From positions 248,001 to 312,000 of the forward strand of contig CAVQBG010000013.1 in the NCBI GenBank assembly GCA_963710625.1: a stretch of DNA of 64,000 nt. Direction: 5' to 3'. The translations under genes and the position numbers were made by a program. A model generated the notes under the pieces. It had not been told where the DNA came from and did no database searches. It worked only from the letters and a program-made list of their open reading frames with translations. This document shows, one piece after another, positions 37,090 through 46,457 of the stretch. Position 1 is the stretch's first letter; each line of letters opens with the position of its first letter. This stretch comes from Sva-07 sp963710625. GTDB lineage: Bacteria > Actinomycetota > Acidimicrobiia > Acidimicrobiales > Ilumatobacteraceae.

Positions 37090-38364
37090 GTGAGCAACGA
37101 CACATCGCACGTGGTCCCCACCACACACAACAACGCGGGGCCCGACACCGAGCCGGTCACCGACTGGGCGTCCGACTACGACATCTTCGACCCGCAGTAC
37201 GTCGACGACCCATACGGGATCTGGGACGAGCTGCGCGAAACCTGTCCGATGGCCCACACCGACCGCTGGGGCGGATCGTGGCTGCCTACGCGCTACGAGG
37301 ACGTGTACGCGATCGCCCACGACATCGAGACGTTTCCGTCCGGCAACGGCATCAGCGTCGTCCCGATGCTGCCGGTCGGCGACGATGCCGACCCCGGTCA
37401 CATCCCGGCACCGGTGCTCACCTCCGGGGTGCCGCCGATCAGCGCCGACCCCCCGTTGCACACCTGGACGCGCCGCCTCGTGCTGCCCACGATGAGCCCG
37501 GCCCGTGTTGCCGAGTACGAGGTGTTCACCCGCGAGCTCTGCCGGCGGCTCGCCGACGAGATCGCCGCTCGCGGCGAAGGTGACGCCGCCGCCGAGTACG
37601 CGCAGCAGATCCCGGTGCGGGTGATCGGGCACATCCTCGGTGTGCCCGAGTCGATGGCGGGCACGTTCACGGAGTGGGTCCGCGACGTGCTCGAGTTCGC
37701 CCACGATCCCGATCGGCGCCGCCGCGGCATCGTCGGGATCATCGGCTACCTCCAGGAGGCGATCGCCGAACGCGAGGCGGAGCCGACCGACGACTTCATC
37801 AGCGAACTGCTCAACTCCGAACACGACGGCGAGCCGATCACGCGCGACGTCGTGATGGGAATGTGTGCGCTGCTGCTGATCGCCGGCATCGACACCACCT
37901 GGTCGTCGATCGGAGCGACGATGTGGCACCTCGCAGCCCACCCCGACGACCGCCGCCGGTTGATCGCCGAACCCGACCTCATGCCGACTGCGATCGAGGA
38001 GTTCCTCCGCGCGTACGCCCCGGTCACGATGGCCCGGCGTCTCGTCGAGGACGCCGAGTACAAGGGGTGCCCGATCAAGGCCGGCGAACGGATCCTGATG
38101 AACTTCCCCGGCGCCAACCGCGACCCCGCGGTGTTCCCCGACGCCGACCAGGTCATCCTCGACCGCCAACAGAACCGTCACCTCGCCTTCGGTGCCGGCA
38201 TCCACCGCTGTGCGGGATCGAACCTGGCCCGCATGGAGCTGCGCGTCGCCGTCGAGGAGTGGCTCGCCCGCATGCCCGAGTTCGAGCTGGTCGACCCGGC
38301 CCTCGTCACGTGGGCAGGTGGCCAGGTCCGCGGGCCACGGTCGATCCCGGTCGTCACCCGCTGA
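37090..38364 (+). CDS. Cytochrome P450, second of a tandem pair
   Basis: The 424-residue P450 has AGIDTTWS, IEEFLRAYAP and FGAGIHRCAGSNLAR with Cys374. It is a close paralogue of the first, with a 16-residue longer N-terminal half (extra GNGISVVPMLPVGDDADPGH loop near the substrate pocket). GTG 37090 has GGAGG about seven bases upstream. The 75-base gap contains no terminator, so the pair is probably one transcript. Divergence in the B-C loop region suggests different substrates. Confidence 0.92.
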   Translation: MSNDTSHVVPTTHNNAGPDTEPVTDWASDYDIFDPQYVDDPYGIWDELRETCPMAHTDRWGGSWLPTRYEDVYAIAHDIETFPSGNGISVVPMLPVGDDADPGHIPAPVLTSGVPPISADPPLHTWTRRLVLPTMSPARVAEYEVFTRELCRRLADEIAARGEGDAAAEYAQQIPVRVIGHILGVPESMAGTFTEWVRDVLEFAHDPDRRRRGIVGIIGYLQEAIAEREAEPTDDFISELLNSEHDGEPITRDVVMGMCALLLIAGIDTTWSSIGATMWHLAAHPDDRRRLIAEPDLMPTAIEEFLRAYAPVTMARRLVEDAEYKGCPIKAGERILMNFPGANRDPAVFPDADQVILDRQQNRHLAFGAGIHRCAGSNLARMELRVAVEEWLARMPEFELVDPALVTWAGGQVRGPRSIPVVTR

Positions 38365-38423
38365 CGCACGATCAGGGCACACGTGCCCTGGTGATCGTCG
38401 GCCGACGGCGCGATCCTGGAGTC

Positions 38424-38597
38424 ATGAGCGACCCCGACGATCTCCTGTCCGCACGCGACGTCGATGTCGACGCCGAACGGTTCGTCGATCCCGCCGACGT
38501 GGCCGACGTCCCCGAACGGCTCGGTCACCCCGTCGAGGGCTCCGATGCCGACGTCCTCGACCAGCACCTCGAGGTGCCGGCCGACGACGACGTCTGA
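38424..38597 (+). CDS. Very acidic 57-residue protein, unknown function
   Basis: The reading frame from ATG to TGA encodes a 57-residue product rich in Asp, Glu and Val with no Lys. It contains VDPADVADVPERLGHP and DADVLDQHLEVPAD. The second segment resembles the EADALEQ-type motif of small acidic proteins common in actinobacteria, whose function is not known. It lies 59 bases after the P450 pair in the same direction and ends next to the convergent acyltransferase stop. GGAG four bases before the ATG is a weak ribosome site. Moderately sure that it is real. Confidence 0.55.
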   Translation: MSDPDDLLSARDVDVDAERFVDPADVADVPERLGHPVEGSDADVLDQHLEVPADDDV

Positions 38598-39995
38598 TCA
38601 GCGAACCCGCCGCACGCTGAGTGCGAGCAGCTCGGCCAGGCCCTCCTCGATCCCTGCGGCGAGCACGTCGATGTCGGGCACGTTGTCCCAGTCGCCGGTC
38701 ACGCCGAACGAGATCTTGCCGTTGTACGAGAGGATCGCCACCCCCGTGCGCACGCCGTGCGACAGCGGCACGAACGGCCGGTAGTCGAGCATCTCCCGAC
38801 CGCACGCGTACAGCGGCACCTGCGGACCCGGAACGTTGGTGGTCACGGTGTTGACGCTGCGTTGCGGGGCGCGGCGCAGCACCGTCACCGCGGTTCGGAA
38901 CCCGATCGCCAGCAGCAACGGCGGTGTGAACGCGGCCAACTCCGAGATCGCTCCACCTGCGTCGGCCTGGTGCGATTCCTTGAGCTCGGCCATCTGTGCC
39001 CGGACGGCGCTCAGCCGTTCGAGTGGATCAGCGATCCCGACCGGGAGTTCCGCGATCATGCCCGACACCTGGTTGTTGTAGCTGTGATCGCCGGACATCC
39101 GCACCGACACCGGCACCAACGTGCGCACCACCACGCCCTCGACGTCGTCGCCGCGGTGCACCAGCAGGTCGCGGAAGCCCCGTGTGATCGCTGCGAGCAC
39201 GACGTCGTTGACCGTTCCCCCGACCGCGCTGCGGATCCGCTTGACGTCGGCCAGGGTGCTGCTCGCCCACGTCCACCGCCGGTGGGGGCCGATCGACCCC
39301 TCGATCGACAATGCGACGTTCGGCTGGAGCCGGGCTCCCAGCGCCACGGCGCCGGATGCGACGTCCCTCGCGTTCGCGAGGAGCCGGCGCGGTGTCCGCA
39401 GCGCCGATCGTGCCCAGCGCGCCATCTCGTTCGGACTGACGATCGTCTGGGCGATCGCATCGCGGACGAGTTCGGTGTCGGTCGGCGCAGGCTCCGGTTC
39501 CCAGTCGTCGTCGACCGGCAGCGAACCGTCCGGTGACGGGTCGAGGACGACCGCCATCAGATCGGTGCCGGACACACCGTCGACCATGCAGTGGTGGACC
39601 TTCGAGATCATCGCCCAGGTCCCGTCCGCGAGGCCCTCCACCACCCAGGTCTCCCACAGCGGTCGATGACGGTCGAGCTCCTGCGACATCAGGCGGCCCA
39701 TCAGCGTGCGAAGGTCGTCATCGGAGCCGGGAGACGGGAGCGCGGTGTGGCGAACGTGGTACTCGATGCGGAAGTGCGGATCGTCGACCCACACGGGGCG
39801 GCCCAGACCGCCCGGCACGAACCGGACCCGCTGGCGATACCGCGGGACGAGTGGCAACTTGCTGCGGACCAGTGCGACGACCTCGTCGTAGTCCGGCGCC
39901 GGCCCCTCGAAGATCGCGCACGATGCGATGTGCATGTGACTGATTCCGTCCTCCACATGGAGAAACGTCGCATCCAGCGGGCTCATCCTGTCCAT
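38598..39995 (-). CDS. Wax ester synthase/diacylglycerol acyltransferase (WS/DGAT)
   Basis: The 465-residue enzyme transfers acyl groups from acyl-CoA to fatty alcohols or diacylglycerol to make storage lipid. The catalytic HHxxxDG motif is intact as HHCMVDG at residues 134-140, and the family N-terminus MDRMSPLDATFLHVED and C-terminal NVPGPQVPLYACG are present. The ATG has AGGAG nine bases upstream. A partner paralogue lacking the motif is encoded 2 kb away. An upstream in-frame extension antisense to the transpeptidase was rejected. Confidence 0.93.
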   Translation of the reverse strand: MDRMSPLDATFLHVEDGISHMHIASCAIFEGPAPDYDEVVALVRSKLPLVPRYRQRVRFVPGGLGRPVWVDDPHFRIEYHVRHTALPSPGSDDDLRTLMGRLMSQELDRHRPLWETWVVEGLADGTWAMISKVHHCMVDGVSGTDLMAVVLDPSPDGSLPVDDDWEPEPAPTDTELVRDAIAQTIVSPNEMARWARSALRTPRRLLANARDVASGAVALGARLQPNVALSIEGSIGPHRRWTWASSTLADVKRIRSAVGGTVNDVVLAAITRGFRDLLVHRGDDVEGVVVRTLVPVSVRMSGDHSYNNQVSGMIAELPVGIADPLERLSAVRAQMAELKESHQADAGGAISELAAFTPPLLLAIGFRTAVTVLRRAPQRSVNTVTTNVPGPQVPLYACGREMLDYRPFVPLSHGVRTGVAILSYNGKISFGVTGDWDNVPDIDVLAAGIEEGLAELLALSVRRVR

Positions 39996-40122
39996 CCGAC
40001 CGTCTCCTCTCCCCGACCGCGATCCCGTCCTCGATCGTGGACCATGTCGTGCCGGCCCGACAGGGCAATTCGTCCCCCAGGGCACCGGTGGACGGTGCCG
40101 GCCCCGGTGGCGGAGGTCTCGG

Positions 40123-40128
40123 TAGCCT
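40123..40128 (+). promoter_or_regulatory. Candidate -10 element for leaderless transpeptidase transcript
   Basis: TAGCCT ends seven bases before the GTG start. No Shine-Dalgarno is present, and the spacing supports the GTG over the longer upstream reading frame. Confidence 0.45.
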
Positions 40129-40135
40129 GCGACCC

Positions 40136-41224
40136 GTGATCCCCCGTGCCAGCTCCCTCCTGCTGGGCGCTTCGTTGCTCCTGCTCAGCGCGTGCAGCGC
40201 CACCGCGCAGAACAGCCTCGGCGACACGCTCGAGGCGCCGCCCGCCGACCCGGCCGACACCACGACCGCCACCACCGAGGCGACCACCACGACGTCGACG
40301 ACGGTGCCGCCGCTCGACGTCTACGATCCGCTGTGCGTCGTCGAGGTCCAACCCGGTGAGTCGCTCAGCCTGATCGCCGACCGCTTCGACGACGACACCG
40401 TGCGCGTCGACACGATCTCCGCCGAGAACGACCTCGACGGCAACACGATCTTCCCGGCCCAGCTGCTCGACGTCTGTGTCGACAACGGCCTCGACGACCG
40501 CACGGGCGAGGCCCGCGAGCCCAACCAGGCGCTCGTCGCCGAAGCGACGCGGGCCAACGTCGAGATCCAGCAGGCGAAGCTCAACGAGCTGTTCGCCGGC
40601 TACGGCATCAACGAACTCGTGATCGACGGCGTCTCCGGTTCGGCCACCCGCCAGCGGCTGTGCGCCGCCCGACTCGGGCTCGGCCTGCCGGTCAGCACGG
40701 CCGACATGGCGGCAGGCAGCGAGGAGGAGCGCGTGCTGATGGCGGCGACGCAGATCAACATCCCGCTGTCGGCGCCGGTCGACAAGGAACGCTGGGTACT
40801 GATCGACCAGACCTGCCAGATCATGTTCGTCGGAGCATCGAACCAACAGCTCCAGTTCGTCTTCCCCACCTCCACCGGCGAACCCGGCCACGAGACCCGC
40901 CTCCAGGACCGGTCGATGGTGTACCGCTACGACCCGGCCTTCGACAACGGCGGGTGGCACGACAGCACCGACTTCCCGGTGCCCGAGGACAACCCCCTCA
41001 ACGGCAACATGTACAAGCCGCTGTACTTCGACGGCGGCCAGGCGATCCACGGCGCGAACAACGTGCCGACGAGCCCGCAGAGCAAGGGGTGCGCGCGCCT
41101 GCGCCTCGAGCACCAGGACGCGCTCCTCGCCTGGCTCGGCATCGCCGACGTGACCACACCGATCGGTGGGTCCGGCTTCGACCTCGCCGTCAGCATCCAG
41201 GGCGTGTACGCACCACCGGTGTGA
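40136..41224 (+). CDS. L,D-transpeptidase lipoprotein with LysM-like and peptidoglycan-binding regions
   Basis: The 362-residue lipoprotein has lipobox LLLLSAC followed by a Thr-rich linker. A LysM-like segment (VVEVQPGESLSLIADRFDDDTVRVDTISAEND) and a PG-binding-1-like segment (INELVIDGVSGSATRQRLCAA) precede a YkuD L,D-transpeptidase domain. Its active site is HGANNVPTSPQSKGCARL with His305 and nucleophile Cys319. It should crosslink or anchor peptides at the outer face of the membrane. The GTG at the lipoprotein signal was chosen as start because TAGCCT lies seven bases before it. Confidence 0.88.
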   Translation: MIPRASSLLLGASLLLLSACSATAQNSLGDTLEAPPADPADTTTATTEATTTTSTTVPPLDVYDPLCVVEVQPGESLSLIADRFDDDTVRVDTISAENDLDGNTIFPAQLLDVCVDNGLDDRTGEAREPNQALVAEATRANVEIQQAKLNELFAGYGINELVIDGVSGSATRQRLCAARLGLGLPVSTADMAAGSEEERVLMAATQINIPLSAPVDKERWVLIDQTCQIMFVGASNQQLQFVFPTSTGEPGHETRLQDRSMVYRYDPAFDNGGWHDSTDFPVPEDNPLNGNMYKPLYFDGGQAIHGANNVPTSPQSKGCARLRLEHQDALLAWLGIADVTTPIGGSGFDLAVSIQGVYAPPV

Positions 41225-41370
41225 GGTGAGTTCCGGTCCCCTCCGGGTGCTGATCGGCCCCACTTCGGGCCAGTGGGGCACACGGACGCACACCCCGCTC
41301 GACAGGGCCATTGGTCAACATCTCGACCGCTGGCTTCACCAACGGGGTCCGATGGGGCAAGACTGCAGAT

Positions 41371-42150
41371 GTGGAACGACCAGCACCCGCGATCTACGAG
41401 TTGTCGGCGATTCCCGAGTTCGGCGCGTTCCTCCTGTCGGCGCCCTGGCTTGCCACCGCACCCCGCGGGAGCGGACGACGCGTGCTGGTCCTCCCGGGAT
41501 TCACCGCGGGTGACGTCTCGACGGCGCCGCTGCGCCTGGCGCTGCGCGCACTCGGCCACCGACCGTCACCCTGGGGGCTCGGCCTCAACGTCGGCCCCGA
41601 CGACGAGACCGTGCGCCAGTTGCTCCGGCTGCTCGACCAGCTCGTCCACCAGAACGGCGGCCCGATCGACATCGTCGGGTGGAGCCTCGGTGGCATCATG
41701 GCGCGATTGCTCGCGCTGCACCACCCGGACCGCGTGCGTCAGGCGATCTCGCTCGGCAGCCCGATCCGCGTCGAGGACCCGCACGCGAACCTGAGCGAGA
41801 GCGTCCGACGGCTGTCGCAGCTCGCCGGTCTCCAACGGGGTCGCAGGGGTCACGATCTCACCGAGGTGCCGGTGCCGTCGACGGTGATCTACTCGCGCCA
41901 GGACGGTGTGGTTGCCGCGGCATCGTGCCTGCAGCCGGTCGGGCCGACGTCGGAGAACATCGAGGTCCGCGGGGCCCACATCGGCCTCGGTCACAATCCG
42001 GCCGTCATCTGGGCGGTCGCCGATCGCCTGGCGCAACGCACCGGTGAGTGGACCCCGTTCGTGCCGCCGTCGACCCTGGCGTGGTGCTATCCGGAGCCTG
42101 CCGCGCACGGCGACGTGACGGCGCCCACCCCTCGGGCTGCAGGGTTCTGA
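41371..42150 (+). CDS. Lipase/esterase-like alpha/beta-hydrolase
   Basis: The 259-residue hydrolase has LVLPGFTAGD, the nucleophile elbow GWSLGG with Ser105, the acid region VIYSRQDGVV and histidine-bearing GAHIGLGHNP. It resembles small esterases or triacylglycerol lipases without a signal peptide. It lies five bases upstream of the second WS/DGAT-like gene in the same direction, so both may act in neutral lipid turnover. GTG 41371 is the start used; a TTG 20 codons upstream in frame is possible, and neither has a clear Shine-Dalgarno. Confidence 0.8.
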   Translation: MERPAPAIYELSAIPEFGAFLLSAPWLATAPRGSGRRVLVLPGFTAGDVSTAPLRLALRALGHRPSPWGLGLNVGPDDETVRQLLRLLDQLVHQNGGPIDIVGWSLGGIMARLLALHHPDRVRQAISLGSPIRVEDPHANLSESVRRLSQLAGLQRGRRGHDLTEVPVPSTVIYSRQDGVVAAASCLQPVGPTSENIEVRGAHIGLGHNPAVIWAVADRLAQRTGEWTPFVPPSTLAWCYPEPAAHGDVTAPTPRAAGF

Positions 42151-42155
42151 TCGCG

Positions 42156-43595
42156 GTGCCCACGTCGCAGATCGCTCGCGGACACTCACGGCTGTTGGCG
42201 ATCGAGACGCCGACGGCGCTCGGCCACACGTCGACCCTCACGATCGTCGACGCCGCCAACGCTCCCCATCGGCTCGACGCCGCACTGCTCCGCCAGGAGG
42301 TGAGCGCCCGGCTCGACGAGCATCCGATGCTTCGCCAGTCGCTCGTCGACGTCCCGTTCGGACTCGATCGGCCGTGGTGGCGTGACCATCCGGGCTTCGA
42401 CCTCAACTACCACCTCCGCCACATCGCAGTGCCCGATCCGGACGACCCGAACTCGCTGGCCGAACTCGTGGCGCGCATCCACAGCCGACCGCTCGACCGT
42501 GGCCGACCGCTCTGGGAGCTGTACCTGATCTCGGGACTCGCCGACGGCCAGGCGGCGCTGCTGTTCAAGATGCATCTCGCCGCGCTCGCCGCGTCGACGG
42601 GCAACTCGTTGTGTGCCGGGTTGATCGGCGACTCGGCCGACCTGATCGGCGACCCCGACGACGGGTCTCGCCAGTGGCGGCCCGAGCCGGGCCCGACAGC
42701 GCACGACATCGGCGTCCGTGCCTGGATGAACGCGCTCGTCGACCCGATGCGCACGCTCACCACGGTGCCACGCACCTTGAACTCGGTTCCCGGTCTGCGC
42801 AGCGTGCTCAATCCGGCGTTGGCGCTGATGAACCAGCGGGCCCAACGGTCGATCGTGATCGCCGAACAGTCGGGCATCACGCCGCGCACCTCGTTCAACA
42901 CCCGCATCGGCCCGCACCGCCGCTGGGCGAGCACCGAACTCGACCTCCGTCGCGTCGCCGACGTCCGCTCACGCTTCAGCGTCAGCACCGTCGACGTCGT
43001 CACCGCCGTGTGCGGTGGAGCGTTGCGATGGTGGCTCCTGCAGCACGACGAACTGCCTCGCGAGTCGCTGAAGGCGCTCGTGCCGCTGTCGGTCACCGAT
43101 CCCGAGGCGATCGAGGGGATCGCCGGCGCGGTCGTCAGCCTGAGCACCAATCTGCACCGGATCCCGGAGCGACTCGCCGTCGTGCACGAACAGATCGGCG
43201 AGGCGGTCGACCGTCACGGTGCGATGACGGCGGCCGAGATCCGCGGGATCGGCGGCGGCACCCCGTTGCTCGGCATCGTCGCCTCACGACTGCTCGAGCG
43301 CAGCCCGCTGGCCGAGCGCCTGATGCCACCGTTCAACACCACGATCACGTCGGTGCCGGGCTCGAAGGACGCCCAGTACGCCCTCGGCGCCGAGGTGACG
43401 GCGATCTACCCGATCCTCGGCGTGGTCGACGGGATGGGGCTGCACTTCGGCGCGATCTCGGTCGGTGGCCGCCTGTGCCTGAGCCTCGTGTCCGATCGCG
43501 AACAGATCCCCGACCTGGCCGAACTCGCCGCGCGCATCCCGATCGAGTTCGACCTGCTCGAGAAGTCGCAGCCGCGGCGCAGCGCGATCGCCTGA
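42156..43595 (+). CDS. WS/DGAT-family protein with a lost catalytic motif
   Basis: The 479-residue product has WS/DGAT fold features throughout: ARLDEHPMLRQSLVDVPFGLDRPWW, RPLDRGRPLWELYLISGLADGQAALLFKMH, RRVADVRSRFSVSTVDVVTAVCGGALR and TTITSVPGSKDAQYALG. At the active site HHxxxDG it has HLAALAA (residues 140-146), so the second His, Asp and Gly are all replaced. It is therefore unlikely to be a normal acyltransferase. It could be a regulatory or structural partner, or have a different chemistry. Reading frame and codon use are normal, so it is kept. Confidence 0.85.
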   Translation: MPTSQIARGHSRLLAIETPTALGHTSTLTIVDAANAPHRLDAALLRQEVSARLDEHPMLRQSLVDVPFGLDRPWWRDHPGFDLNYHLRHIAVPDPDDPNSLAELVARIHSRPLDRGRPLWELYLISGLADGQAALLFKMHLAALAASTGNSLCAGLIGDSADLIGDPDDGSRQWRPEPGPTAHDIGVRAWMNALVDPMRTLTTVPRTLNSVPGLRSVLNPALALMNQRAQRSIVIAEQSGITPRTSFNTRIGPHRRWASTELDLRRVADVRSRFSVSTVDVVTAVCGGALRWWLLQHDELPRESLKALVPLSVTDPEAIEGIAGAVVSLSTNLHRIPERLAVVHEQIGEAVDRHGAMTAAEIRGIGGGTPLLGIVASRLLERSPLAERLMPPFNTTITSVPGSKDAQYALGAEVTAIYPILGVVDGMGLHFGAISVGGRLCLSLVSDREQIPDLAELAARIPIEFDLLEKSQPRRSAIA

Positions 43596-43598
43596 CGA

Positions 43599-44018
43599 TC
43601 AGCCGCCGGTGGTGTCGGTGGGCGCCTCGACGGCGGGTGTCGTCGCCTCCGGAGCCGGCTCCTCGGGTGCCGGGGGCACCGTGACGTCCGGCGTGTCATC
43701 GCTGGTGTCGTTCGAGATGATGGCGAACATCATCAGCACGAAGAACAGCACCGCCACGACACCGAGGACGACGCCGATCGCCGAGTTGTCCGGCGACGAG
43801 ACGGGCTGGGCGGGCGGGCGAGGCGGTGAGGCCACGGGCGGGGCGACCTGGGTGCCGGGGGTCGGCGGGACCTGCGCCTGGTTCGGATCGATGTAGACGT
43901 TGAGGACGACACCAGCGCGGTTGACGGTCTGCGTCCAGCTGGCTCCGTTCCAGTAGCGGGCGTTGCCCAGTCCGGTCGGATCGACGTACCAGCCCTGGGG
44001 GGTGTAGCTGTCGGTCAT
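43599..44018 (-). CDS. DUF2510-containing single-helix membrane protein
   Basis: The 139-residue protein begins with a DUF2510 motif (PQGWYVDPTGLGNARYWNGASWTQ). A proline-rich linker follows, then one hydrophobic helix (IGVVLGVVAVLFFVLMMFAII) at about residues 80-100 and an acidic proline/threonine-rich tail. DUF2510 is an actinobacterial domain thought to bind proteins or membranes at the cytoplasmic face. AGGAG lies about eight bases before the ATG. It converges on the WS/DGAT-like gene with three bases between stops. Confidence 0.8.
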   Translation of the reverse strand: MTDSYTPQGWYVDPTGLGNARYWNGASWTQTVNRAGVVLNVYIDPNQAQVPPTPGTQVAPPVASPPRPPAQPVSSPDNSAIGVVLGVVAVLFFVLMMFAIISNDTSDDTPDVTVPPAPEEPAPEATTPAVEAPTDTTGG

Positions 44019-44217
44019 CGTGTGCACTCCTCGGGTCCGCGTCACCCGACAACGGATCGCCGTCGGGATCTCCGAGCGTATCGACTCGCCGGAATCGGGA
44101 CGTGGACCTCGGACGTCCGCGAGGTCAGCGCTCGAGATCCTCGCCTTCGATGACGGATGCGGCCCGTCGAGCGGCCAACATGCATCGGAGTACGACCCGA
44201 CGAACAAGGAGACGCAG

Positions 44218-45498
44218 ATGGCGTGGGACTTCTCAACCGAACCGGAATTCCAGGAGAAGCTCGACTGGGTCGAGCAGTTCTGCAAGGACGAGGTGGAGCC
44301 GCTGCACTACGTGTTCCCGTACGCGGTTCGCTCGCCGGATCCGAAGGTGAAGCAGCTCGTCCGTGACCTCCAGCAGCAGGTGAAGGACCAGGGACTCTGG
44401 GCGATCTTCCTCGACGAGGAGCTCGGCGGCCCCGGTTTCGGTCAGCTCAAGCTCGGCCTGCTCAATGAGATCCTCGGTCGCTACCCCGCTGCGCCGCAGC
44501 TGTTCGGCGCGGCCGCTCCCGACACGGGAAACATGGAGATGCTCGCCGCGTACGGCACCGAGGAGCAGAAGGAACGCTGGCTGACGCCGTTGCTCAACCA
44601 GGAGATGTTCTCGGCGTACTCGATGACCGAGCCGCAGGGCGGGTCCGACCCGAACCTGTTCAAGACCACCGCCGTTCGCGACGGTGACGAGTGGGTGATC
44701 AACGGCGAGAAGTGGTTCACGAGCGCCGGCCGCGTCGCCGACATCCTGTTCGTGATGTGCACCAACGGCATGTACGTGGTGCCGCGTACCACGCCTGGCG
44801 TCGAGATCATGCCGGAGCCGCGCAACCACAACCACATCAAGTACGTCGACGTGCGCATTCCGCTCGACCACCTGCTCGGCCCCGAGGACGGTGCGAAGGT
44901 GCTCGCCCAGCGGCGACTCGGCGGTGGTCGCATCCATCACGCGATGCGCACGATCGCCCAGTGCAAGCTGGCCTTCGACATGATGTGCGAGCGGGCGCTG
45001 TCGCGCGAGTCGCACGGCAAGATCATCGGTGAGCACCAGATGGTGCAGGAGAAGATCGCCGACAGCTACGCGCAGTTGCGCATGCTCCGGCTCTTCGTGC
45101 TGGAGACCGCCTGGAAGATCGACAACACCTCCACCCAGGAGGCCCGCACCGACATCGCTGCGGTCAAGTTCACGATGGCGAAGGTCCTGCGGGAGATCTC
45201 CTTCAACGCACTGCACATCCACGGCTCGCTCGGCACCACCGATCTCACGCCGTTGCAGGACATGTACGCGGGCGCCCCCACGATGGGCCTCGCCGACGGC
45301 GCCGACGAGGTGCACAAGTCGACGGTCGCCCGGCGCGTGCTCAAGGAGTACCGCCCGCACGAGGGCTACTTCCACCGCGAGTACATCCCGTACAAGCGCG
45401 AGGAGGCCTGGGAGAAGTTCCAGCCCAAGTTCGCGGCCGATCCCGAGCTGCTCGCGTCGGCGGAGCAGTACAAGAAGTACTTCGCCGGCCGCCGCTGA
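44218..45498 (+). CDS. Acyl-CoA dehydrogenase
   Basis: The 426-residue flavoenzyme removes two hydrogens from an acyl-CoA in fatty-acid or related breakdown. Visible are the N-terminal helical domain, the FAD-contacting AYSMTEPQGGSDP and WVINGEKWFTSAGR strands, and the C-terminal ALHIHGSLGTTDLTPLQDMYAGAPTMGLADGADEVHKSTVARRV segment. The catalytic base is likely in the late helix, consistent with the longer FadE-like actinobacterial group. AAGGAG lies six bases before the ATG. It is monocistronic. Confidence 0.9.
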   Translation: MAWDFSTEPEFQEKLDWVEQFCKDEVEPLHYVFPYAVRSPDPKVKQLVRDLQQQVKDQGLWAIFLDEELGGPGFGQLKLGLLNEILGRYPAAPQLFGAAAPDTGNMEMLAAYGTEEQKERWLTPLLNQEMFSAYSMTEPQGGSDPNLFKTTAVRDGDEWVINGEKWFTSAGRVADILFVMCTNGMYVVPRTTPGVEIMPEPRNHNHIKYVDVRIPLDHLLGPEDGAKVLAQRRLGGGRIHHAMRTIAQCKLAFDMMCERALSRESHGKIIGEHQMVQEKIADSYAQLRMLRLFVLETAWKIDNTSTQEARTDIAAVKFTMAKVLREISFNALHIHGSLGTTDLTPLQDMYAGAPTMGLADGADEVHKSTVARRVLKEYRPHEGYFHREYIPYKREEAWEKFQPKFAADPELLASAEQYKKYFAGRR

Positions 45499-45516
45499 GG
45501 CGTTGCGGCACCCGGC

Positions 45517-46357
45517 TCAGTTGCGGGCGGAGGCGAGACACCCGGCCGCGCCGAGCATGACGCCGACGCCGGGCACAGGGCGTTCCGCGAGCGCGGCCCT
45601 GACCTCGGCGATCGCCTGCTCGAGGGCTTCGCCGTCGAGGCGGCCGAGCAATCCGCGCACCATCCCCATGCCGAGCAGGAAGTCGAGGGAGTCGTCGACG
45701 TTGCCACCGCCTCCGAGCACCAGCGTCGTGTCGATCGGCGCCACGGCGGCCTGCGTGAAGCCCGCAGCCGTCAGCAGGGCGATCGTCTCGCCGGGCCGCT
45801 TGAGGACGAACATTCCCGGACCTGCAGCCCGCCCGCCGAACTCGGGAACGTCGGCGTGCTCGGCCACCGCGTCGCTGACGATCCGCAACCACTCGTTGGC
45901 CTGGAGATCCTGCCAGCAGACGAGCGAGAGCCGGCCTCCCGACGCAAGTGACCGCCGGATGTCGTCGAACGCCCCTCGGGATCGTCGAAGAACATCAGGC
46001 CGAACCGGCTCATCACCAGCGTGAACTCTCCGTCGGCAAACGGATGTGACTGCGCGTCGGCGACGACGAACTCGACGTTGCCGACACCTGCCGCCGCGGC
46101 TCGACGAGCGGCGATCTCGATCAACGGGTCGGAGATGTCGAGCCCGACCACGCGGTGTGCGTCGGCGACCACCAGGAGCGTCGTGACTCCGCACCCGCAG
46201 CCGATGTCGAGCACCTCGTCATCCGACGTCACGGCCACCTGTCGAGCAGCGCCGACGTGAACGATGCCAGCTGACGGTCGTATCGGTCGGCGCGGGTGAC
46301 GTAGTGGACCGACTCACCGCCGTTCCATGCCTCGACCTGACCCTGGTTCGGGTTCAT
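45517..46357 (-). pseudogene. Class I SAM-dependent methyltransferase, broken by two one-base losses
   Basis: Three frames in succession encode one methyltransferase of about 280 residues. The first, from an ATG with GGAGGAG five bases upstream, gives MNPNQGQVEAWNGGESVHYV and ends at ALLDRWP. The second carries the SAM site VLDIGCGCGVTTLLVV, VGLDISDPLIEIA and VMSRFGLMFFDDPEG. The third resumes with AFDDIRRSLASGGRLSLVCWQDLQANEWL to the C-terminus. One extra G in a GG run near 46252 and one in a GGGG run near 45975 would restore a normal COQ5/UbiE-like protein. Nothing else is degenerate, so sequence error is a strong alternative. Confidence 0.82.
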
Positions 46358-46457
46358 GGCACTCCTCCGAGCGGTTGGTGCGCCCGGATCGAGCGGCTCG
46401 CAGATGCTAGTCCGCGCCCGATGAGCGCCGCCGCGGACCCTTCCGGCCGAGCGGGCG

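Noticed and set aside
40037..40135. Longer start for the L,D-transpeptidase
   Set aside because: The upstream codons have no signal-peptide character and would bury the lipoprotein signal; the GTG at 40136 has a -10 hexamer at the common spacing.
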